A DNA stretch of 64,000 nucleotides from Chloroflexota bacterium (GTDB lineage: Bacteria; Chloroflexota; Anaerolineae; Aggregatilineales; Phototrophicaceae). A program made the position numbers and the translations under genes. Numbering within the stretch: the first letter of the stretch is position 1; each line of letters opens with the position of its first letter. The notes under the pieces were generated by a model. That model searched no databases. It worked only from the letters and a program-made list of their open reading frames with translations, and was not told the origin of the DNA. Location of the stretch: assembly GCA_016223085.1 (NCBI GenBank), contig JACRPS010000029.1:62001-126000 (forward strand), written 5' to 3'. This document shows, piece after piece, positions 49,988-57,059 of this stretch.

Positions 49988-51121
49988 TTACCGATTCAGG
50001 CTCATCGGCATGATGACGCTGACAAAATCATCCTTGCCATCCGGTCGAATCACGCCGGGGTTGGCCGGGCCGTTGCTCTCAAACACCACGCGGTCAGAGC
50101 CAATGACGTTCAGCACCTCAATCAGGTACTTGATGTTAAACGAGATGTTCAGCGGCTCGCCTTCGACCGTCGCATCCAGCATTCCCTGATTGTCGCCGCG
50201 TTCGGCGCTGATGCCGGCGACTGTCACGATACCGGGTTCCCCGGGCGCGCCCGCCGGTTTGACGTACAGCTTGGCACTGTAGGCCGAGTCGCGGGCGAAG
50301 ATTTCGGCGCGCTTGCAGGCGGACAGCAGATCGCTGGTGTACATCACGGTTGAGGTCTGGTAGCTGCGCGGGATAATGGCGCTGAAGTCCGGGAAGCGGC
50401 CTTCCAGCAGTTGCGAGGCCACGTCAGTATTTTTCATGTGGAACAGCACCATGTCGCGGTCACCGGGCAGCGTGATTGTCACTACGTCATCGTCTTCGCC
50501 GATGATGCGCGCCACTTCGTTCAGCGTACGCGCCGGGATGACCATGTCCACCGGCTTGCCGAAGTGCTGCTCAATCTCGGTCGTGCGGACGGCCAGCCGG
50601 TAGCCATCGGCGGCGGCCATCGTCATCACGTTGCCGTCGAACTGGGTGTAGACACCGGTGAGAATCGGACGGTTGTCTTCCTTCGCCGCCGCGAACACCG
50701 ACTGCGTAATCATCTCTTTCAGCACCTTGCCCGGCACCACCACGTCGGCGTCGCCGCCTTCCGGCACAGCGGGGAATTCGCTGGCGTCAATGCCCTTGAT
50801 GTTGGAGGTGGTCGCGCCGCACTGGACCTTGACCGTCTGCGTGGCCGGGTCGAGTGTCATATCCACGCGCTCCGGCGACAGGTTGTTGACCAGGTCGGCC
50901 AGCGTCTTGGCTGGCAGCGTGATCGCGCCTTCCTGTTCCACCTTCGCGCCAATCCAGGTGGTGATGCTCATTTCCAGATTGGTGGCGGACAGCTTCAGCC
51001 GTGCGTCTTCGGTCGCCAGCAGCACGTTGCCCAGCACCGGCAGCGTAGGGCGGTTGTCCACCGCACGGCTGACGATGCTTAATCCTCTTGCCAGTTTGTC
51101 TTGAAGAACCGAAAGCCTCAT
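49988..51121 (-). CDS. dnaN: DNA polymerase III sliding clamp (beta subunit)
   Basis: The 377-residue product matches DnaN throughout, with three clamp domains: MRLSVLQDKLARGLSIVSRAV, NRPTLPVLGNVLL and LKLSATNLEMSI in the first, FAAAKEDNRPILTGVY and AAADGYRLAVR in the second, and the closing IRPDGKDDFVSVIMPMSLNR with the family's VMPMRL-like end that forms part of the partner-binding pocket. The clamp tethers DNA polymerase to DNA. The gene reads toward the putative origin, so oriC is downstream of dnaN rather than in the more common dnaA-oriC-dnaN order. Confidence 0.97.
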   Translation of the reverse strand: MRLSVLQDKLARGLSIVSRAVDNRPTLPVLGNVLLATEDARLKLSATNLEMSITTWIGAKVEQEGAITLPAKTLADLVNNLSPERVDMTLDPATQTVKVQCGATTSNIKGIDASEFPAVPEGGDADVVVPGKVLKEMITQSVFAAAKEDNRPILTGVYTQFDGNVMTMAAADGYRLAVRTTEIEQHFGKPVDMVIPARTLNEVARIIGEDDDVVTITLPGDRDMVLFHMKNTDVASQLLEGRFPDFSAIIPRSYQTSTVMYTSDLLSACKRAEIFARDSAYSAKLYVKPAGAPGEPGIVTVAGISAERGDNQGMLDATVEGEPLNISFNIKYLIEVLNVIGSDRVVFESNGPANPGVIRPDGKDDFVSVIMPMSLNR

Positions 51122-51174
51122 TCCCTGTTCCCCCGGTATAAGTTTTTGTCTATGCGTAAATCAGTTTCGGGCCG

Positions 51175-51203
51175 TAGGGGCGGGTCTATAAACCCGCCCT
51201 TAC
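51175..51203. repeat. solitary GTAGGG palindrome
   Basis: A 29-bp unit with arms GTAGGGGCGGGTCT and AAACCCGCCCTTAC lies upstream of dnaN and downstream of the J-domain gene. Confidence 0.8.
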
Positions 51204-51304
51204 CTCGAATTTGCCGATAGCTGTTTAACCCAAAGATTTCCCAAAAAGTATACACCAGAGCGGGCAATTTGAGTAGCAAACTGGAACAGGTGTTTTAGGG
51301 GGAA

Positions 51305-52096
51305 TTACCGCTGCCGCAGCCGCTGTAGCAGCATCATGGCTGTCGCGTATTCGCGCTCCAGTTCATCGGCCAGGTCGCGCAGCAGGTCGCGGCCTTTGCG
51401 CCGGGCTAGGGCCGCTTCAGTTTTCAGCCGCATCCAATCGCTGTGGATCAGGCGCGACTGTTCGGCGCGGAGATCGTCAATACGCTGTTGCAGCGCCGCG
51501 CTGGTCTGCTGGAGCCTGCGCAGCCGCAGCGCCGCCACCGGCAGGTCCGGGCTGGCCGTGCCCGGCTGCTCCGCCAGCAGTTGCAGTGCCTCCAGGTCGC
51601 GGCCTTCGTAAGCCTCGTTAATCAGCACCATCAGCCGGGTGCGATAGTCGCGGTCAGCGGGGTTTTTCGCCAGATCGGGGTGATAGCGCCGCGCCAGCGC
51701 CCGGTACAGCCGTTTGAGGCGCGTTGCCGGGTCGTCCGCGAACGGCGATTCGCGCGGTTTGTCCGCCGATGGTGGCGGCGGTTCGACCGGCGGCGGGTCA
51801 AGCCAGACGCGGCGGTACTGCTCCGCCACCGGGATAAACCCTAACGGCCTGTCCGGTTCCGGCGGCGGCAGGTCGGCGTACTGTTCCAGATAGCGGCGGC
51901 GTTCCAGTTCGTCAATCGCGGCGCGGGCGGCGTCCAGCTTGGCGCGCGCCGTGCCCACCACGCGCTCGTACAGCGCGGCGAAGTCGTCCAGTTCGCGTTC
52001 CAGCAACAGGACTTCGGCCTCCAGTTGGGCGGCCTCGGCTTCCTGCTGGGCGATGACCGCCTGAAGCCGGGTAATCTGCGCGTGAATATCGTCCAT
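51305..52096 (-). CDS. J-domain protein with coiled coils
   Basis: I start at the ATG of MDDIHAQITRLQAV; the long open frame upstream is not protein-like. The 263-residue product has a coiled coil at about 5-68, a proline-rich linker, a short J-like domain around 122-165 with the HPD tripeptide at 139-141 (RLYRALARRYHPDLAK), and a second helical region (185-263). The HPD loop stimulates Hsp70 ATPase. DnaJ zinc and substrate domains are absent, so it is a specialised co-chaperone. It lies upstream of dnaN on the same strand. Confidence 0.85.
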   Translation of the reverse strand: MDDIHAQITRLQAVIAQQEAEAAQLEAEVLLLERELDDFAALYERVVGTARAKLDAARAAIDELERRRYLEQYADLPPPEPDRPLGFIPVAEQYRRVWLDPPPVEPPPPSADKPRESPFADDPATRLKRLYRALARRYHPDLAKNPADRDYRTRLMVLINEAYEGRDLEALQLLAEQPGTASPDLPVAALRLRRLQQTSAALQQRIDDLRAEQSRLIHSDWMRLKTEAALARRKGRDLLRDLADELEREYATAMMLLQRLRQR

Positions 52097-52229
52097 GTAG
52101 ATAGAATAACGTCTTTTTGAATTCAGAGGGAACGAGTCGCTTACAAACCGTAAGTGACTGACGTTAACGATTTTGGTCAGATAAAACCGAGGCGCTGAGT
52201 TCGTGTTCCGTTGGGCCGTTTTCACTGTC

Positions 52230-53471
52230 CTACAGCAGCCGCCGCACGCGGGGGAAGCGCAGCACCACCCACACGCTGAGCACGCCGCCGACCAGCCCGT
52301 ACAGCGCAATCGCCGCCGGGTTGCCCAGTGCATTCGCCAGCCCGCCCAGCAGCAGCGCGCCAAAGGGTGCCAGCCCGAAGAACGTCAGCGTGTACAGGCT
52401 CATCACCCGCCCGCGAAATTCATCCGGCACTTCGCTCTGAATCAGCGTGTTCATTGTCACAAATTGCAGGATGATGCCGAAGCCCAGCAGCGCGATAAAA
52501 AATGCCGCCACCGGCACGCTTGTCGTCTGCGAAATCATCAGGCTGACGACCGGCACAAACACCACCATCGCGCTGATGACCGCGCCACGTCCAAACAGCT
52601 TACCGAGCATGGTCATGGAAACTGCCGCGCTGACCGCGCCAACGCCCATCGCCATGCTGATGGTCGCGTAGCCGTCTGCGGGGGAGTGGAGCACGATGTC
52701 GGCAAAGGCCGGGAACAGCGTGGAGATGTTGCTGGTGGTTGTGCTGGCAACCACTGCCAGCAGCAAAATCGGCGCAATTGTGGGATGACGGCGGGAGAAG
52801 CGCAACCCATCTTTCAACCGTCGCAGCGGCGACAGGCTGCCGGCAGATGGCGCGGCAACGCCGACGCGCATGATGAGCAGCATGGCGATCACCGCCAGAA
52901 AGCTGACACCGTTGAAGAAGAAACACCAGGCCGGGCCAACCTGTATTAGCAGCAGACCCGCCGCTGCCGGCCCGAAGATGCGCGACGAGTTAAACATGAT
53001 CGCGTTGAGGGCGATGCCGCTGGTCAGGTCGTCGTGCCCGACCAGGTCCACGATGATCGTCTGCCGCGCCGGGGCGTCGAGCGCGTTGGTCACACCCAGC
53101 AGAAACGCCAGCAGCACGATGTGGTACACCTGCACCACGCCGGCGAACGTCAGCGCCGCCAGGATAAACGCCAGCGACATCTGCGCCGTCTGCGAGATCA
53201 GCAGCAGGCGGCGGCGCGGCACGCGGTCCACGATCACGCCGGCGAAGGGCGACAGCAGCAGCGACGGCAGCCCGGCGGCGCAGGCCACGATGCCCAGCCA
53301 TAGCTCCTCGCGGGTGAGCTGGAACACCAGCCAGCCCTGAGCAATGATCTGCATCCACGAGCCGGACAGCGAGACCAGTTGGCCGATGAAGTACAGGCGG
53401 AAGTTGGGGTAACGCAGCGCCGCCAGCGTATTGGCGCGCAGGGTGGTATTCTGTCGAACGGCAGTTGTCAT
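52230..53471 (-). CDS. MFS transporter (MFS_3/EntS-like)
   Basis: I use the ATG of MTTAVRQNTTLRANTL. The 413-residue product has 12 TM helices. The start LAALRYPNFRLYFIGQLVSLSGSWMQ (read in parts), the loop GVIVDRVPRRRLLL and the conserved RGRVMSLYTLTFFGLAP segment before helix 11 are typical of the MFS_3 group that includes the enterobactin exporter EntS and multidrug pumps. The cargo is unknown. No biosynthetic genes are near. It converges on nothing and is followed by a 130-base spacer before the J-domain gene. Confidence 0.9.
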   Translation of the reverse strand: MTTAVRQNTTLRANTLAALRYPNFRLYFIGQLVSLSGSWMQIIAQGWLVFQLTREELWLGIVACAAGLPSLLLSPFAGVIVDRVPRRRLLLISQTAQMSLAFILAALTFAGVVQVYHIVLLAFLLGVTNALDAPARQTIIVDLVGHDDLTSGIALNAIMFNSSRIFGPAAAGLLLIQVGPAWCFFFNGVSFLAVIAMLLIMRVGVAAPSAGSLSPLRRLKDGLRFSRRHPTIAPILLLAVVASTTTSNISTLFPAFADIVLHSPADGYATISMAMGVGAVSAAVSMTMLGKLFGRGAVISAMVVFVPVVSLMISQTTSVPVAAFFIALLGFGIILQFVTMNTLIQSEVPDEFRGRVMSLYTLTFFGLAPFGALLLGGLANALGNPAAIALYGLVGGVLSVWVVLRFPRVRRLL

Positions 53472-53900
53472 TGGGCTTTCGTTTCGATACACAGCATCCG
53501 TGCAGGGACGACAGTGGCTGCGCACGGGTCTCGCAGCCGATGAGCGTCCCTACCCTGATTAAGCGACTCAACGGTTAATCTGCATAGTTAAAGTCATTAT
53601 AGGAGTGCGTGAGAAAGCTCACAATAAGACCGCGCCAAAAATTGGACTCAAAAATCGGGGAAAACGCAGCGTGAAGGATTACGCCGGGCGTTCAAACCGT
53701 TCTGCCGCAGGTCACACCAGTAAACTGTTTAAGTCGGGGCGCGCAAGCAGACGTGTCCTGGGCGACCCGGAGGGGTCGCCCCTGCGATTGCCAACAAACG
53801 CGACTGCCTGTTGTTTTGAACCGAAGGCTCGCCACGCCCTGCAACACTCGCCGCCGGATTAACAATTCGGAACTCACAACCCGGCACTTGGAACTGATTC
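53472..53900. other. gene-free stretch with hairpins
   Basis: No gene is visible in these 429 bases. A degenerate palindrome around 53502-53556 (CAGGGACGAC ... GTCCCTACCCTG) and a hairpin at 53761-53782 (GGCGACCCGGAGGGGTCGCC) are present. The rest shows nothing I recognise. Confidence 0.5.
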
Positions 53901-54662
53901 CTACAGACCCAGCGCCTGATCGGCCATGCCGCACAGGACGCTGCCGCCGGCGTTCAGCCATTGATCGAGCGTGGCGCTGCGTGACTGGTTGCTTTTCGCG
54001 TCGGCATAGATGCCGGTGCCCCAGCGATAATACCGCTGCGTTTCGGCGCTCCAGTTGGCGAACGGCTTCTTCACCACCGACGGGCCGCCGTTGTAACAGG
54101 CCAGCGACAGGCCGGTATCGCCGTTGGCGTAGTCCACGCACCATTTCAGATAGGTCGCGCCGCGTTTGGCGTTGGTTTCCGGGTCGGTCTGCACTTCGCC
54201 GCTGGAGAAGTGGAACGGCATCACCTGGAACAAACCCTGCGCGCCCGCCGAACTGCCGATGGTTGGATGGCCGCAGGATTCAATTTGCATCACCGTTGCC
54301 AGCAGATTGGGGTCAAGGTTGTATTCCCTTGCCCAGCGGGTGATGTTGCCCGCCCAGTGATCTACCTCGTCCGTAAACAGGGGCGCGATACTGCCGCTGC
54401 CACTGCTAAACAGGTTGCCAACACCGGCAAATGCGCTGCCGATGCCGGCAAAGACACTGCTGACCAGCGTTGGCACGCCGCGCACCACCTGCCCGGCCAC
54501 GCCGAACGTGACCGTCAGGATGTTGGGGAGCAAAATGAGCATCACTGCCGCCAGAATCAGCCAGGCGGGTAAATGCCGGGCAATGACCGGCGGCAGGCTT
54601 TGTCCCTGCGTTTTGGCTTTCGCCGCCCCGGCACGGCGCTTGCTATTCGTTTTTACAGCCAT
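53901..54662 (-). CDS. membrane-anchored lytic transglycosylase (SLT domain)
   Basis: The 253-residue product has a basic N-terminus, a TM helix (about 32-54), a Gly/Ser-rich spacer and an SLT domain from about 100. The catalytic Glu128 lies in ATVMQIESCGHP, followed by GAQGLFQVMP at 140-149 and SLACYNGGPSVV. These are the three motifs of family 1 transglycosylases. The enzyme cuts peptidoglycan glycan strands with formation of 1,6-anhydro ends. Two Cys near the end (WCVDY, VLCGM) may pair. It implies that the cell has peptidoglycan. Confidence 0.92.
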   Translation of the reverse strand: MAVKTNSKRRAGAAKAKTQGQSLPPVIARHLPAWLILAAVMLILLPNILTVTFGVAGQVVRGVPTLVSSVFAGIGSAFAGVGNLFSSGSGSIAPLFTDEVDHWAGNITRWAREYNLDPNLLATVMQIESCGHPTIGSSAGAQGLFQVMPFHFSSGEVQTDPETNAKRGATYLKWCVDYANGDTGLSLACYNGGPSVVKKPFANWSAETQRYYRWGTGIYADAKSNQSRSATLDQWLNAGGSVLCGMADQALGL

Positions 54663-54864
54663 CTCCCACCCATAAACATAATATTGCGCCTCAATTGTAC
54701 CTCAATTGAGAGACGTTGAGAATGAAGGTTGTAAGAAACTCACCATCTTCTATAGATTCTGTTCAGGAAGTAGAGCCGGGATTATAGAACACAAGTTCTA
54801 TTTCGTCAAGGCCTGTCACAAAACCGGCGTCTTGCTCGTCTTATATATCAGGGAGGCGTGAAGG

Positions 54865-55722
54865 ATGGAGACGTTTGAAAGCTATCGCCCGCTGCTGTTT
54901 TCCATCGCTTACCGGATGCTCGGCAGCGCGATGGAAGCGGAGGACATCGTGCAGGAAGCCTACCTGCGCTTCCAGTCGGCAGGGCAGGTCCAATCGCCCA
55001 AAGCGTACCTCAGCACGGTCGTCACGCGCCTGTGTCTTGACCATCTGAAATCAGCGCGGGTGCAGCGCGAAACCTACATTGGCCCCTGGCTGCCCGAACC
55101 GCTGCCTACCGGCGATTCCGCCTTTCCCGAACAGGTCGCGGGGTTAAGCGAATCGCTGTCAATGGCGTTTCTCGTACTGCTGGAAAGCCTGTCGCCGGTG
55201 GAGCGCGCCGTGTTCCTGCTGCGCGAGGTGTTCGATTACGACTACGCCGAGATCGCTCGCATCGTCGAGCGCGACGAAGCCACCTGCCGGCAGTTGTTCA
55301 GCCGGGCAAAAAAACATATCAGCGACAGCCGCCCCCGCTACACATCGTCGCCGGAGGAACACAACCGGCTGCTGGCGAGCTTTTTACAGGCGGCGGAACA
55401 GGGCGAAATGAACAGCCTGATGGCGCTGCTGGCGCAGGACGTGACGCTGTGGTCGGACGGCGGCTGCAAAGTGCGGGCGGCCACCCGGCCCATTCACGGG
55501 CGCGAAGCCGTGGCGCGGTTTTTGCTGGGCATCCGGCGCTTTGCCGAGGGCAGGGAACGGGTGGAACTGATGAACATCAACGGCGCTGCCGGTTTTGTCC
55601 TGCGGGCCGCCGATGGCAGGCCGCTGTACGTGTTCACGCTTGAAACAGGTAGCGGATTGATTCGGGCGTTGCGGGTGGTCGGCAACCCGGACAAGATCGC
55701 GCGATTTAAGCCGCCAGAGTGA
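54865..55722 (+). CDS. ECF41-family RNA polymerase sigma factor with SnoaL-like C-terminal domain
   Basis: The 285-residue product has sigma region 2 (YRPLLFSIAYRMLGSAMEAEDIVQEAYLRF, read in parts) and region 4 (LSPVERAVFLLREVFDYDYAEIARI). The linker has the ECF41 hallmark WLPEP at 75-79. The C-terminal 120 residues form a SnoaL-like fold with LWSDGGCKVRAA (family DGGGK) and NPDKIARF (family NPDK) near the end. ECF41 sigma factors use this C-terminal domain for self-control in place of an anti-sigma factor. The two following genes complete the usual ECF41 neighbourhood. AGGGAGG precedes the ATG. Confidence 0.93.
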   Translation: METFESYRPLLFSIAYRMLGSAMEAEDIVQEAYLRFQSAGQVQSPKAYLSTVVTRLCLDHLKSARVQRETYIGPWLPEPLPTGDSAFPEQVAGLSESLSMAFLVLLESLSPVERAVFLLREVFDYDYAEIARIVERDEATCRQLFSRAKKHISDSRPRYTSSPEEHNRLLASFLQAAEQGEMNSLMALLAQDVTLWSDGGCKVRAATRPIHGREAVARFLLGIRRFAEGRERVELMNINGAAGFVLRAADGRPLYVFTLETGSGLIRALRVVGNPDKIARFKPPE

Positions 55723-55766
55723 GGGTTTGGTATCGTTGGCAGGTTAAGGTCGAAGGAGTGGGTATC

Positions 55767-56573
55767 GTGACAACCGTGTTAGTGACCGGCGGAACCGGCG
55801 GGTTAGGGCGGGAACTGGTGCCGCGTTTGCAGCGGGACGGCCATCAGGTACGGGTGATGAGCCGGTCGGCTTCCCCCAAATATCGTCATGTGGAGTGGGC
55901 GCAGGCCGACCTTAAGACCGGCAGCGGCGTGGCGCAGGCCGTACAGGGTGTGGACGTGATTATCCATGCAGCGTCCAGCGCCTTCCGGGACGAACACGCT
56001 GTTGACGTACTGGGCACGCAGCGGCTGCTTGAACATGCCCCCGGCGTCCAGAATTTTGTGTATATCTCCATCGTGGGCATAGACCGCTTCCCTACGTTTT
56101 CCTACTACCGCCACAAGCTGATGGCAGAACGACTCATCGAGAACTCGTCCATACCCTGGACGATTCTGCGGGCAACACAGTTCCACACGCTGATTGATCT
56201 GCTGCTGCACGTGTCCGCCCGGCTGCCGGTGATGCTGCTGCCCACCGATTTCCAGACCCAGGTGGTTGACGCCGGCGAAGTGGCGGACGTGCTGGTACGG
56301 CACACACCTGCCGCTGCGGGCCGGCTGCCGGACATGGGCGGGCCGGAGGTGCTGCGTTTGGGTGAGATGGCGGCTGTCTGGCGCAAAGCGCGCGGTATCC
56401 GAAAGCCGGTAGTCCACCTGCCCGTACCGGGCCAGACCGCGCGGAACTTCCGGCAGGGGTATAACCTCACTCCCAACCGGCAGGGAAGAATCACCTGGGC
56501 GGAATGGGTACGCCGGCAGTATCACGGGGAAGCGCCGGAAGCCGCCAGACCGAGGCACGAAATGGTGCCATAA
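55767..56573 (+). CDS. NAD(P)-binding atypical SDR / epimerase
   Basis: It starts at a GTG 8 bases after AAGGAG; an earlier in-frame start is less likely. The 268-residue product has the dinucleotide motif GGTGGLG at 8-14, a YYRHK (YxxxK) segment, and the NmrA/atypical SDR layout with VLVTGGTGGLGRELVPRL. GC-rich codon use matches neighbours. ECF41 sigma factors are regularly linked to such oxidoreductase/epimerase genes, so this is the likely regulon target. The substrate is unknown. Confidence 0.9.
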   Translation: MTTVLVTGGTGGLGRELVPRLQRDGHQVRVMSRSASPKYRHVEWAQADLKTGSGVAQAVQGVDVIIHAASSAFRDEHAVDVLGTQRLLEHAPGVQNFVYISIVGIDRFPTFSYYRHKLMAERLIENSSIPWTILRATQFHTLIDLLLHVSARLPVMLLPTDFQTQVVDAGEVADVLVRHTPAAAGRLPDMGGPEVLRLGEMAAVWRKARGIRKPVVHLPVPGQTARNFRQGYNLTPNRQGRITWAEWVRRQYHGEAPEAARPRHEMVP

Positions 56574-56588
56574 CCGGGAGGGATGAGG

Positions 56589-57047
56589 ATGTCAACGGCC
56601 TTTCGTATCGCAGTGGTTCGCGCCGCGCTGGTCGCGGGGGGTGTGCTGTTCCTGCTGACGGGTGTCGCCATGCTGGCCGCGCCGGAGTGGTTCTACAGCA
56701 ACATCGGCACCTTCCCGCCCTATAACCGCCACTACGTCGGCGATATGGGCAGCTTCCAACTGCCGTTAGGGCTGGCGCTGCTGTGGGCGGCGCGGCATCC
56801 GGCCCGGCATCGCCTGCTGGTCGCCTATGCCGCCGTCGGCAGCCTGCTGCACGCCCTGAACCATACCGCCGACGATCTGGCAGCGCGGGTTGCCCTGGCC
56901 GACTGGGTGACCGGCACGCTGCCGCTGTTCCTGTTTGCCGGTGTGCTGGCGCTGGCGTATGCGTTCATCCCGCGCTCGCAGCCGGAACCGACCACCGGGA
57001 CGACTGTCACGGGGCGCGCCGCCGGGGTTCAACTGCCGTCACGGTGA
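56589..57047 (+). CDS. small four-helix membrane protein
   Basis: GGAGGG lies 6 bases before this ATG; the ATG two codons earlier touches the ribosome site. The 152-residue product has four TM helices (about 8-30, 48-66, 75-92 and 103-125) with LTGVAMLAAPEWFYSNIGTF and LLHALNHTADDL. It resembles DoxX/DUF4267-like small membrane proteins. It follows the epimerase by 15 bases and belongs to the ECF41 operon. DoxX-type proteins are among the known ECF41 neighbours. The stop faces the PBP gene stop 12 bases away. Confidence 0.82.
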   Translation: MSTAFRIAVVRAALVAGGVLFLLTGVAMLAAPEWFYSNIGTFPPYNRHYVGDMGSFQLPLGLALLWAARHPARHRLLVAYAAVGSLLHALNHTADDLAARVALADWVTGTLPLFLFAGVLALAYAFIPRSQPEPTTGTTVTGRAAGVQLPSR

Positions 57048-57059
57048 GGACGCGTAGGT

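Noticed and set aside
52203-52949. 248-codon plus-strand frame
   Set aside because: It is antisense to the MFS transporter; very rich in His, Gln and Arg with no domain.
53605-53862. 85-codon frame in a gene-free stretch
   Set aside because: No ribosome site or protein-like pattern, and it runs through a palindrome.
54865-57047. toxin-antitoxin or phage-defence reading of the ECF41 operon
   Set aside because: The sigma factor hallmarks and the usual ECF41 neighbours explain the set without a defence function.
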